From: Hyphococcus luteus | GTDB lineage: Bacteria; Pseudomonadota; Alphaproteobacteria; Caulobacterales; Parvularculaceae | Assembly: GCF_002943565.1 (NCBI RefSeq) | Contig: NZ_PJCH01000005.1 | Location: 558,001-622,000 of the forward strand | Direction: 5' to 3' | Length of the DNA stretch: 64,000 bases | In this document: positions 44,677 through 52,736 of the stretch, in pieces | How the letters are laid out: every line of letters starts with the position of its first letter | How positions within the stretch are numbered: the first letter of the stretch is position 1 | Program-made: the position numbers and the translations under genes | The notes under the pieces: generated by a model | What the model was told of the DNA's origin: nothing | What the model saw: only the letters and a program-made list of their open reading frames with translations | Database searches by the model: none

Positions 44677-45303
44677 TTAAGCCGCCTTTTTCTTCCGCTT
44701 ACGGAATTTTTTAACCTTGGCGTCATTGCCGCAGGTCGCCATGGAGCACCAGCGCCGGCGGCCGTTTTTCGACAGATCCACGAAAAGCCATTCGCAATTG
44801 TCGCCGCCGCAGGCGTGCAGCCGGTCGAGCCGGCCGTCCAGGAGCAGGTCTTCGGCCGCCTCGATGATGAGACGCAGGGCGCGCTCGAGCGCCGGCGCCT
44901 CGTCCCGGCAACGACGGCGGAAGCCGTCGCCTTCGCGCACAATGCGGCACTGGCTGGCGGCCCGGACCTTTCCCCGGTCCAGAGTTTCAAGATCCTCTTC
45001 GGCGACCTCCCCGCCGGTCGCGACCGCGTTGAAAATCCGCCACAGCGTCGCCCGCAGCGAGACAGCATCGTCAAACAGCGCCGCCGCCTTTTCCGGCTCC
45101 TCGGCGAGCTCCTTTTCGAGGAGCGCCATGTCCTCAGTCTCAAGAAGGCCCGCGGCTTGCGCCCAGGCGCCGAAGCCTTCGGGCCCGCCGAGGCGGTCCG
45201 CCGGGTCGCCGCCCGCCCATTCAGAGGCCGTATTGACGAAGTCGAGGGCGGCGTTGCCGCCGATCATGTCCTTATCGGACCAAGCATATGGAGAAAATCT
45301 CAT
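44677..45303 (-). CDS. CGNR zinc-finger regulator (ABATE domain)
   Basis: The 208-residue protein combines an N-terminal ABATE-type domain (GGNAALDFVNTASEW near residue 15) with a C-terminal CGNR zinc finger. Its cysteines are in HACGGDNCEWLFVD and RRWCSMATCGND, followed by a Lys/Arg-rich tail. Proteins of this form are predicted stress-responsive transcription regulators. It is divergent from the two microprotein genes, with a dyad symmetry in the shared 137-bp region. Confidence 0.88.
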   Translation of the reverse strand: MRFSPYAWSDKDMIGGNAALDFVNTASEWAGGDPADRLGGPEGFGAWAQAAGLLETEDMALLEKELAEEPEKAAALFDDAVSLRATLWRIFNAVATGGEVAEEDLETLDRGKVRAASQCRIVREGDGFRRRCRDEAPALERALRLIIEAAEDLLLDGRLDRLHACGGDNCEWLFVDLSKNGRRRWCSMATCGNDAKVKKFRKRKKKAA

Positions 45304-45331
45304 TCTATAACCAGTAAAAATCGATTGAACA

Positions 45332-45358
45332 GTTACAATATAGGCGCTATTCCGTAAC
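45332..45358. promoter_or_regulatory. Dyad between the CGNR gene and the microprotein pair
   Basis: GTTAC (45332-45336) and GTAAC (45354-45358) face each other around AATA...TATT, a 27-bp imperfect palindrome in an A/T-rich divergent promoter. On the plus strand TTGAAC and TATTCC with 17-bp spacing form a possible promoter overlapping it. Plausible operator for the CGNR protein. Confidence 0.45.
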
Positions 45359-45440
45359 CGTCAATATGAATTTCAGGAGTTACAGCTCGAAGAGCCATCC
45401 GCTCCTACCCGGAAAGCCCGTCTCGAAAGGAGAGCCGCCC

Positions 45441-45530
45441 ATGCCCAACACCTTCGTTTTTTCACTCCTCCTGACAGCGCTCGTCGTCGGGCTGGCGCTT
45501 CTGGAAAACGCGCTCAGCAGCGCCTTTTGA
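45441..45530 (+). CDS. Hydrophobic microprotein 1 (29 aa)
   Basis: A strong ribosome site (AAAGGAGAG) precedes ATG at 45441. The 29-residue product begins MPNTFVF and is a single hydrophobic helix (SLLLTALVVGLALL) with a short polar end (ENALSSAF). Nearly the whole length would span the membrane. A paralogue with the same MxNTFVF opening and the same length starts 13 bp after its stop. The repeat of start motif, length and ribosome site supports real genes. No family known to me. Confidence 0.68.
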   Translation: MPNTFVFSLLLTALVVGLALLENALSSAF

Positions 45531-45543
45531 AGGAGAGATCCTC

Positions 45544-45633
45544 ATGTCCAACACATTTGTTTTCGCTTTTCAGATCACGGCCCTTGTCTTCGTGCTGGCG
45601 CTTATCAGCCAGACCGTCGGCGTTGTGGTGTAA
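45544..45633 (+). CDS. Hydrophobic microprotein 2 (29 aa)
   Basis: AAGGAGAG precedes ATG at 45544. The 29 residues begin MSNTFVF, followed by a hydrophobic helix (TALVFVLALIS) and QTVGVVV. Same length and opening as microprotein 1, differing in most other positions, which implies an old duplication under selection. A strong hairpin follows at 45651-45687. The pair could be membrane peptides modifying a larger complex, or type I toxin-like peptides; the sequence does not decide. Confidence 0.68.
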   Translation: MSNTFVFAFQITALVFVLALISQTVGVVV

Positions 45634-45650
45634 CGCCCCGCAAGGGCCGG

Positions 45651-45687
45651 GACCGGGCGGCGGGCCAACCCTCGCCGCCGCCCGGTC
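45651..45687 (+). terminator. Strong hairpin after the microprotein pair
   Basis: GACCGGGCGGCG (45651-45662) and CGCCGCCCGGTC (45676-45687) form a perfect 12-bp stem with a 13-nt loop. No T-run follows, so it may act with Rho or as a 3' stabiliser. It also lies between convergent transcripts. Confidence 0.65.
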
Positions 45688-45734
45688 CGTCAAGACCGTA
45701 GTCCACGACCGCCTGAAGATTTTGGGCGCGGGTC

Positions 45735-47321
45735 TTAATTCGGCTCGCCCAGCCGGGCGAGGTTTTCATCCGCAAGGCCCGTCAGCTTTGCGCGGCCGTC
45801 AGGCGCGACAAGAACAATCGCAAAATGCGCCGGCTGATAGATATGCGCCTCGCCTTCCTGAAAGAAATAGCTTTCCGGCGCGTAGCGCATGCGCGCATCT
45901 GCGGTCTTGATGTAATCGATCCTGATTTCGTCCGTATCCAGAACATCATTCTCGCCCGGAATGCGCGAGAAAGAGGCGACGGCGTTTTCGTCAAGTTTCA
46001 AAAAGACCTCGCCGGTTCGCGGCAAAGCCCCGATCTCTTGGGACGGCGGATAGGCCGTGTTGCGGTAATTGAGCGTCATGTAATCGCCCTGAATGAGCGA
46101 GCGCGGATCGACCGGGCCCAAGGGCAGATAGATCCGGCGCGCTTCGGCGAAGGCGTTTTCAAGGCGCATGACGGAGTAATTGACATAGGCGCAGGCGAGC
46201 GCGAGGAGCGCGGCGAAACCGAGAATGGCGAGCCAGTTGCGCTGTGCGCCGCCGCCGGATTGCGCTTCGCCGCCGGCGCTATCTTTGGAAAGCCTGCGAA
46301 AGAAAAACGCGCCGCCAAGGGTCGCCGCGCCCAGCGCCGCCAATAAGGCGGATTTTTCCAGGAGCGTCATCGACAGATCGTAATAAAACCGGCTGATGAA
46401 CCAGATCACGCCGACGACGGCGACGGCTGCGAGCCCGCGATGATTGGCGGCGAACGCGGCCAGAAGGGCGAGGATGGCGACGCCGCCGGCGTTGGGCAGG
46501 ACCCAGATCCCGGCGATGAGAAGCGTGCTCGCGGCGGCGAGGGGCGCCGGCGCATAGCGCGCGCGCAAAAGCCAGAGGCAGTAAAGCGCCGAGGCGATGA
46601 ATGCGATTTTTGCGATCAGCCAATGCGTGTGGATATCGCCGCCTGAAGCCAAGGCAGGGAAGCTCGTGATCAGGGTGTAATAGATCACCGGGCCGATCAG
46701 CAGGGCGGCACCGGCGGGCTGTCGCACCGATCCCGGTTCGGCGCGCGCAAACAGCCAGGCGCCGAACGCCGCCGCAGCCGCCGTCGCATAATGATCGGAA
46801 TGCCAGCCAATGCCGTCATCGGCGTGCAGGACGATCAGCGCGGCGACGGCGACGCCGTAAACGGCGAGCGCGGTCAGAAAGCTCAAAATGCCGTCGCGCA
46901 CCCGTCTTGTGAGAAAAAAGCCTGCAGCGGCGAGCATGGCGGCGGCGCAAAGACCGCCGGACCCGATGGCGGTCGCTTCCGGCGCGCCGCCCGCATCGAA
47001 GATTTTGAACGCGAGATACCAGACCGCGAATGTCGCGGCGGTAAGACCGGCGGCGATGCAGGAAATGCCGAAATGACGCGCGAAATCGCCTTTCTGCGGG
47101 CCGCCGACAAAAACCCCGAGCGCGATAAATCCGCCGCCGAAAAGAAGCGCGATCAGGCAAACGGCGATGTCCTGGCCGCCGCTTTTAAAGTCGCCTGCGA
47201 TTGCAACGCCGATGGCGAAAATCGCGATGGCTGCGAAAATCCCGGCGAGCCACCCGCCGATGGCGAGAAACATCTCCACATACCAAGGTGCGGGCCAGGG
47301 CGCGGATTTGTCCGTGCTCAT
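45735..47321 (-). CDS. DUF4401 - GDYXXLXY membrane protein
   Basis: A 528-residue membrane protein. Residues 1-350 hold about ten membrane segments typical of DUF4401. After one more helix (LAILGFAALLALACAYVNYSV) the C-terminal 150 residues form a GDYXXLXY domain with its signature (LIQGDYMTLNY), presumably outside the membrane. The two parts are often separate genes; here they are fused. Function unknown. Its start overlaps the stop of the DUF2157 gene (ATGA), and DUF2157 proteins are its usual partners. Confidence 0.82.
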   Translation of the reverse strand: MSTDKSAPWPAPWYVEMFLAIGGWLAGIFAAIAIFAIGVAIAGDFKSGGQDIAVCLIALLFGGGFIALGVFVGGPQKGDFARHFGISCIAAGLTAATFAVWYLAFKIFDAGGAPEATAIGSGGLCAAAMLAAAGFFLTRRVRDGILSFLTALAVYGVAVAALIVLHADDGIGWHSDHYATAAAAAFGAWLFARAEPGSVRQPAGAALLIGPVIYYTLITSFPALASGGDIHTHWLIAKIAFIASALYCLWLLRARYAPAPLAAASTLLIAGIWVLPNAGGVAILALLAAFAANHRGLAAVAVVGVIWFISRFYYDLSMTLLEKSALLAALGAATLGGAFFFRRLSKDSAGGEAQSGGGAQRNWLAILGFAALLALACAYVNYSVMRLENAFAEARRIYLPLGPVDPRSLIQGDYMTLNYRNTAYPPSQEIGALPRTGEVFLKLDENAVASFSRIPGENDVLDTDEIRIDYIKTADARMRYAPESYFFQEGEAHIYQPAHFAIVLVAPDGRAKLTGLADENLARLGEPN

Positions 47322-48277
47322 GACGCGCCTCTTTCATCGCGCAGGCGCTTCAAGCCGGGGGCGAGCACCGCCGTGACGGCGACGATCCACAGCGCGCTTA
47401 AAAAGAAGAGGCCCGCAATGGCGCCGGCGCTGTCCGGAAAATCGCCGGAAAAGAGCACGCGCAGGCCGAATACAGCAATCCAGGCGGCCGGCGCGAACAT
47501 CGCCATGGCCTGGACCGGCCGGTCGGGCCGCCAATAGCGATAGGCGGCGAAAAGCCCGCCGGAAACAGCGAAAAGCGCCAGCGACGCAGCGACGCCTGTC
47601 TCAAACATCCCGGCGCCGCCGGTCAGGTTGATCACCCCGCCGAACAGGGGCGCGGCAAGCGCCGCGGCGGCGATAAGCCAGGCGAGCCAGCGGGGCGCGC
47701 CGTCCGCGGTTATCTCGCGCAGAAATAAAATGACGGCGGCGCCGGCGGCGTAGATCGCAGTGGAGCGGGAGACGACGCTGTTGCCCGCCATGACCGCCCC
47801 CCAGGTTTCCTCCGTATAAAGAAAGAAAGCGATGCCGACGATAAGGAACCAGACCGCGAAATGCGCGTCATTGCGCGCGATGATGGAAAGCGGCAGCGCA
47901 AAAGCGGCCCAGATCGCGAACAGCCGCCAGGGATCGGCGCCGAGCTGATAGACCTGTCCGACGACGCCCATGGAAACGCCGATCATCGCTGTGGCGAGAA
48001 TGCCTGCGGCCGCGCCGAGCCGCGAGCGGCGACCCATGACGGCCCAGCCGAGAAAGCCGATCCCCATGGCAAGTTGCGGCAGGGCGATTTTCAACGGGTC
48101 TGCGAGCTCGCGCCAGTTATAGGCGAAAAAGAAAATAACGGCGGCGATAATCTGCGCCGCGCCGAACAGTACAAAGAGCGCAAGCGCCCAGTCTTGCGGC
48201 TCGGATTGCAGGGTCCCTGGCGTGCGCGGCGCCTCTTTGTCGATTACGGGGCCGATCACCGGTTTTCCCCTCCCCAT
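47318..48277 (-). CDS. DUF2157 membrane protein, N-terminally short
   Basis: The 319-residue protein has the DUF2157 helical core (LALFVLFGAAQIIAAVIFFFAYNWRELADPLKIALPQLAMGIGFLGWAV) and about ten membrane segments. The family usually has 60-80 cytoplasmic residues before the first helix; here only about 30 precede it. The region upstream (48280-48445) is open but reads as low-quality Arg/Gly/Pro-rich sequence, so the N-terminal domain may have decayed. Start at 48277 with AGAGGA just upstream; 48295 is an alternative. Partner of the overlapping DUF4401 gene. Confidence 0.72.
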   Translation of the reverse strand: MGRGKPVIGPVIDKEAPRTPGTLQSEPQDWALALFVLFGAAQIIAAVIFFFAYNWRELADPLKIALPQLAMGIGFLGWAVMGRRSRLGAAAGILATAMIGVSMGVVGQVYQLGADPWRLFAIWAAFALPLSIIARNDAHFAVWFLIVGIAFFLYTEETWGAVMAGNSVVSRSTAIYAAGAAVILFLREITADGAPRWLAWLIAAAALAAPLFGGVINLTGGAGMFETGVAASLALFAVSGGLFAAYRYWRPDRPVQAMAMFAPAAWIAVFGLRVLFSGDFPDSAGAIAGLFFLSALWIVAVTAVLAPGLKRLRDERGAS

Positions 48278-48464
48278 TGGTCCTCTACGGAGCATAATGG
48301 AGCCGGGCTTTCCTGGCGAGGCGTGCGGCCGCCTTTCGTGAGCGCCGGCCCTTTTCAGCTTACGGCCCGGTAATATTCCGCCATGGCGGGCCCGATGCGC
48401 TTGCAGTCGGGGTCCATGTTCGCTAGGCGCGTCAGGCCCAGCCATATGCTGGCGGCCAGTGGGG

Positions 48465-50408
48465 ATGATGGCGCAACAGGAAACAGAGCCGGGCGCAAAA
48501 GGCGTCGTTCAACTTCTTGCCGCGAAAGCCAATGCGAATTTCGCGGAGAAGATTGCGACCGCTCTTGCGCGCGCAGGATATCGGATCGACGACGGCGCGT
48601 TCGATCTGCGCCGCATCGATGCGGTCGTCGTGCTGTGGACGGGCGTTGCGCTCGACGATGCCGATCTTATCGCCAAAGCGCGCGAAGCCTGGAAAGAGCG
48701 CCGCCTCGCGCCGGTCAGCATCGGTCGCGTCGAACCGCCTTTCGGCGCCAAAGAAATGACGCCCATGGATCTCGCCGGCTGGCGCGGCGGCGACGACGAT
48801 CCGCGCTGGGGATTTGTCCTTACCGACATTGAAGAGTTGAAAGCACGCGCCCGCCTTCGGTCGCACGAAGAAGACCCGGCGGCGCCCTCTTCTGCGAAAC
48901 AGGTTGCGCCTGCGGAGCCAAAATCCGAATCCCGGCCGGTTCCGCCTGCGGTCTCCTCGACAGCCGAGGCGAAAAAACCGCCGGAACCGCAGCCCCATCA
49001 GGCGGCTTCCAAGCCAGCCCCAAAACCGGCCCCGAAACTGAAAGCCCCGCCGCGCAATATTCCGCAAACGGAGCAACCGGTCGCGGTCCTGCATCCCGCG
49101 CGGCATGCGTGGCGCTATCATATCCTGCCCGCCGCGCCGGCTGTCGCGGGCGTTCTTGTCCTGCTCGGCCTGGCCGCCGGCGGCGCCTATTTCGCCGCGG
49201 GGCTGCGCCCATCCGCAAGTCCTGCGCCGGAAAAAACAGCGGCGCCGGCCGCGCCCGAAAAAGACCAATCTGCGCAGGAAAAGCCCGATCCGGACGCCTC
49301 TCTGTCGCTTGTGCGCCTCGCCCCGGGGGAAAAGCCGCCGGAAGAGCGGCGGGCGAAAACCGCGCCCGAAAAGGCGGAAACCGACCCGGTGGATAACGCC
49401 TTTCCGGCGTCCGCATCGGCCGAAGAAGCTCCGGATGTAAGCGTGACGGCGCGGCTTCGGGAGGCGGCGATCGAAAGCGGCGTCGCCGAGATGCAGGATG
49501 CGGCGGATAAGACCGATGCAGAGCAAGGTGAAGAGACGCATCTGGCTGCCTTGTCCGCGCCGCGGCTGAAGCCCGCCGCGCCGCCTGAGGAAGCCGCCGC
49601 CGACGATCCCGGCCCTGACGATCCGGATCATGAAGCGGCGCCCGCGCTCGATCAGGCCGCGCTCGCCGAACTCGCCTCCGCGGTGGAGGCGGCGCATACA
49701 AATGAAGAAGAGAGCCATCGCGGCGATTTTTTCAGTGACTGTTCAGGCTGTCCCGACATGGCGGCGCTCGACGGCGGCGCCTTTCTCATGGGCGCGCCGC
49801 GCGGCGAGGAAGGTCGTCAGCCTGCGGAGGGACCGCAAAGGCGGATCAATATCGGCTATCGTTTCGCCATCGCGACGCGCGAGACGACCTTCGATCAATG
49901 GGCCTTGTGCGTCGATGACGGCGGTTGCCGCGATTATGCGCCCCCGGACGAGGGCTGGGGCCGCGCCGACCGCCCGGTGATCAATGTCTCCTATGAAGAC
50001 GCGTCGGCCTATGCGCGCTGGCTGTCGGCCAAGACCGGTTTTTATTATCGCCTGCCGAGCGAGGCGGAGTGGGAGTTCGCCGCCCGCGCCGGCGGGGAAA
50101 AAGCGATGTCTTCCGGCGCCGCGTCCGGGGAGATGGGTCCGTCGCCGGCCTCCCGGGATAACGCCTTCGGGCTTTTCGGCATGCTCGGCAATGTCCGGGA
50201 ATGGACGCTCGACTGCTGGGCGCCGAGCCATCATGGCGGGCCGGCGACGGGTGCGGCCCGGATCGACGGGGACTGTTCGCGACGGGTCGTGAAGGGCGGC
50301 GCCGGGAACGCGCCGGGCTCGGCCTCGCGCCCGGCGGCGCGCCGGCCGGCGGATGTTGAAAGGCGGGCGCCGGACACGGGGTTCAGGGTGGTGCGCGTCC
50401 TGGATTGA
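48465..50408 (+). CDS. TIR-like / transmembrane / FGE-SUMF1-fold protein B
   Basis: A 647-residue paralogue of the protein at 41973-43859 with the same plan. TIR-like residues 12-130 (VVQLLAAKANANFAEKIATAL, IDAVVVLWTGVAL, RLAPVSIGRVEPPFGAKE, PMDLAGW) are followed by a Pro/Ala/Lys-rich linker, a membrane helix (219-246), a long acidic linker, CSGC (426-429) and an FGE/SUMF1-fold domain (RLPSEAEWEFAARAG, GLFGMLGNVREWTLDCW, DTGFRVVRVLD). The cysteine-bearing loop of true FGE reads GAGNAPGSASR, without cysteine. Linkers differ greatly in sequence from protein A while both ends are conserved, so the end domains are what is selected. Confidence 0.82.
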   Translation: MMAQQETEPGAKGVVQLLAAKANANFAEKIATALARAGYRIDDGAFDLRRIDAVVVLWTGVALDDADLIAKAREAWKERRLAPVSIGRVEPPFGAKEMTPMDLAGWRGGDDDPRWGFVLTDIEELKARARLRSHEEDPAAPSSAKQVAPAEPKSESRPVPPAVSSTAEAKKPPEPQPHQAASKPAPKPAPKLKAPPRNIPQTEQPVAVLHPARHAWRYHILPAAPAVAGVLVLLGLAAGGAYFAAGLRPSASPAPEKTAAPAAPEKDQSAQEKPDPDASLSLVRLAPGEKPPEERRAKTAPEKAETDPVDNAFPASASAEEAPDVSVTARLREAAIESGVAEMQDAADKTDAEQGEETHLAALSAPRLKPAAPPEEAAADDPGPDDPDHEAAPALDQAALAELASAVEAAHTNEEESHRGDFFSDCSGCPDMAALDGGAFLMGAPRGEEGRQPAEGPQRRINIGYRFAIATRETTFDQWALCVDDGGCRDYAPPDEGWGRADRPVINVSYEDASAYARWLSAKTGFYYRLPSEAEWEFAARAGGEKAMSSGAASGEMGPSPASRDNAFGLFGMLGNVREWTLDCWAPSHHGGPATGAARIDGDCSRRVVKGGAGNAPGSASRPAARRPADVERRAPDTGFRVVRVLD

Positions 50409-50697
50409 CGCTTGACGGCGTCGGCGCCTGCGCCAAGGCTTGCCAAACCGTAAAGAAGGCGACTTTGATGACGGGGGATTTTTTGCCGCGCCCGCGCGAG
50501 CCATGGGTTGCGGGCTTGAACACCCCTACTTATATCCCGCTCGAACGCGGGGGCGCGGTCGGTTTCCGGCTCTCGTCCCCGCATCCATCAACAGTCACCC
50601 TTAGGGGCGTTCCGCTTCCGGCGCTTTACGGCGCCAAAAGGGCCGATATGAAGGCCGGAAATAAAGGGACCGCTCGCTGCAACGGAGAGAAGACGAA
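50409..50697. promoter_or_regulatory. dnaK upstream region with possible heat-shock promoter
   Basis: CTTGAA (50515-50520) followed by CCCCTACTTATAT resembles an RpoH-type promoter only loosely; the spacing is not ideal. A CCCGC/GCGGG palindrome (50536-50551) follows. No CIRCE element (TTAGCACTC-N9-GAGTGCTAA) is present, so HrcA control at this promoter is unlikely. Ribosome site AACGGAGAAG precedes dnaK. Confidence 0.4.
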
Positions 50698-52623
50698 ATG
50701 GGCAAAGTTATTGGCATTGACCTCGGGACGACGAACTCCTGCGTCGCCGTCATGGAAGGCAAAGAGCCGAAAGTCATCGAAAACACCGAAGGCGCGCGCA
50801 CCACGCCATCCGTGGTCGCCTTTACGGAAGACGGCGAGCGCCTGATCGGCCAGCCGGCGCGCCGCCAGGCGGTCACCAACCCTGAAAACACCTTTTTCGC
50901 CATCAAGCGCCTGATCGGGCGTCCTTATGACGATCCCACGGCCCAGAAAGACAAGGAGATGGTGCCGTACAAGATCGTCAAGGCCGACAATGGCGACGCC
51001 TGGGTCGAAAGCCGCGGCGAGAAATACGCGCCGTCGCAGATCTCGGCCTTCATCCTGCAAAAGATGAAAGAGACCGCCGAAAGCTTTCTCGGCGAGGAAG
51101 TGACGCAGGCCGTCATCACCGTGCCGGCCTATTTCAACGACGCCCAGCGCCAGGCGACCAAAGACGCCGGCAAGATCGCCGGGCTCGAAGTGCTCAGGAT
51201 CATCAACGAGCCGACGGCGGCGGCGCTCGCTTACGGCCTCGATAAAAAAGAAGGCAAGAAGATCGCCGTCTACGACCTCGGCGGCGGCACCTTCGACGTG
51301 TCGATCCTCGAAATCGGCGACGGCGTGTTCGAAGTCCTGTCGACCAATGGCGACACCTTCCTCGGCGGTGAAGACTTCGACTTGCGCATTGTCGATTATC
51401 TCGCCGACGAGTTCAAAAAGGATCAGGGCATTGACTTGCGCAAGGACAAGCTTGCGCTGCAGCGCCTGAAAGAAGAAGCGGAGAAAGCCAAGAAAGAGCT
51501 TTCCTCGACCTCTTCTTACGAGGTGAACCTGCCCTTCATCACCGCAGACCAGTCCGGCCCGAAACACCTGACGATGAAGCTGTCGCGCGCGAAACTCGAA
51601 AGCCTTGTCGACGACCTCATCAAGCGCACCGTCGAGCCGTGCAAGGCGGCCTTGAAAGACGCCGGCGTTTCCTCCGGCGACATTGACGACGTCATCCTCG
51701 TTGGCGGCATGACCCGCATGCCGAAAGTCCAGGAAGCGGTGACGCAGTTCTTCGGCAAGGACCCGCATAAGGGCGTCAACCCGGATGAAGTTGTGGCGCT
51801 CGGCGCCGCGATCCAGGCGGGCGTCCTGCAGGGCGACGTCAAGGACGTTCTCCTGCTCGACGTCACCCCGCTGTCGCTCGGCATCGAAACCCTTGGCGGC
51901 GTCTTCACCCGCCTCATCGACCGCAACACCACGATCCCGACCAAGAAGTCGCAGACCTTCTCCACGGCTGAGGACAATCAGTCGGCGGTCACCATCCGCG
52001 TCTTCCAGGGCGAGCGCGAAATGGCGGCGGACAACAAGATGCTCGGCCAGTTCGACCTTGTGGGCATTCCCCCGGCCCCGCGCGGCGTGCCGCAGATCGA
52101 AGTCGCTTTCGACATCGACGCCAACGGCATCGTCAATGTGTCGGCCACAGACAAGGCGACCAACAAAGAGCAGTCGATCCGCATCCAGGCGAGCGGTGGT
52201 TTGTCCGATGACGACATCGAGAACATGGTCAAGGACGCCGAAGCCAACGCCGACGCCGACAAGAAACGCCGCGAGGGCGTCGAGTCGAAAAACCGCGCCG
52301 AAGCGCTGGTCCATTCCACCGAGAAAAATCTCGAGGAATACGGCGACAAGCTCGAAGAGACCGACCGCAAAGCCATCGACGACTCGCTGGCTGCGCTGAA
52401 GGAAAAGCTTGAAGCCGAAGATTCCGACATCGAGGCGATCGATGCGGCCGCCGGAACGCTGGCGCAGGCGTCGATGAAACTCGGCGAGGCGATGTACAAA
52501 GCCGGCGCCGCGCCGGAAGGCGCCGCCGAAGACGTCGAGCACGAAGTCGAAGGCAAAGGCGGCGATGACGACGACGTCGTCGACGCGGACTTCGAAGAAG
52601 TCGACGGCGACAAGAAAGACTAA
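50698..52623 (+). CDS. dnaK: Chaperone protein DnaK (Hsp70)
   Basis: ATP-driven chaperone. The 641 residues begin [21 protein letters not shown], carry the ATPase motifs [17 protein letters not shown] and [14 protein letters not shown], the [18 protein letters not shown] linker into the substrate-binding domain, and an acidic end [12 protein letters not shown]. Length is normal. Followed by dnaJ after 113 bp containing a strong hairpin. dnaKJ also lie close to the origin in Caulobacter. Confidence 0.99.
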   Translation: MGKVIGIDLGTTNSCVAVMEGKEPKVIENTEGARTTPSVVAFTEDGERLIGQPARRQAVTNPENTFFAIKRLIGRPYDDPTAQKDKEMVPYKIVKADNGDAWVESRGEKYAPSQISAFILQKMKETAESFLGEEVTQAVITVPAYFNDAQRQATKDAGKIAGLEVLRIINEPTAAALAYGLDKKEGKKIAVYDLGGGTFDVSILEIGDGVFEVLSTNGDTFLGGEDFDLRIVDYLADEFKKDQGIDLRKDKLALQRLKEEAEKAKKELSSTSSYEVNLPFITADQSGPKHLTMKLSRAKLESLVDDLIKRTVEPCKAALKDAGVSSGDIDDVILVGGMTRMPKVQEAVTQFFGKDPHKGVNPDEVVALGAAIQAGVLQGDVKDVLLLDVTPLSLGIETLGGVFTRLIDRNTTIPTKKSQTFSTAEDNQSAVTIRVFQGEREMAADNKMLGQFDLVGIPPAPRGVPQIEVAFDIDANGIVNVSATDKATNKEQSIRIQASGGLSDDDIENMVKDAEANADADKKRREGVESKNRAEALVHSTEKNLEEYGDKLEETDRKAIDDSLAALKEKLEAEDSDIEAIDAAAGTLAQASMKLGEAMYKAGAAPEGAAEDVEHEVEGKGGDDDDVVDADFEEVDGDKKD

Positions 52624-52632
52624 GGACGAGCG

Positions 52633-52658
52633 GGGCCGCGCCCATGGCGCGGCCCTTT
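52633..52658 (+). terminator. Hairpin between dnaK and dnaJ
   Basis: GGGCCGCGCC (52633-52642), 3-nt loop, GGCGCGGCCC (52646-52655), then TTT. The 10-bp perfect GC stem lies 10 bp after the dnaK stop. It probably terminates part of the transcripts and so sets a lower DnaJ level. Confidence 0.7.
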
Positions 52659-52736
52659 ATCGACCGGTCTTTCCGGCTGACCCGGGGAGAGGGGCGCAAA
52701 AGACCGACAACCCGAAAAACGGGCGCGTGAAAGTTT

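Noticed and set aside
48432-49718. 428-codon open frame antisense to TIR-FGE protein B
   Set aside because: Arg- and Phe-rich shadow frame; the opposite strand has clear domains.
50409-50697. CIRCE operator before dnaK
   Set aside because: No TTAGCACTC-N9-GAGTGCTAA or close variant on either strand.
50626-52542. 638-codon open frame antisense to dnaK
   Set aside because: Mirror of the GC-rich third positions of dnaK; no recognisable protein features.
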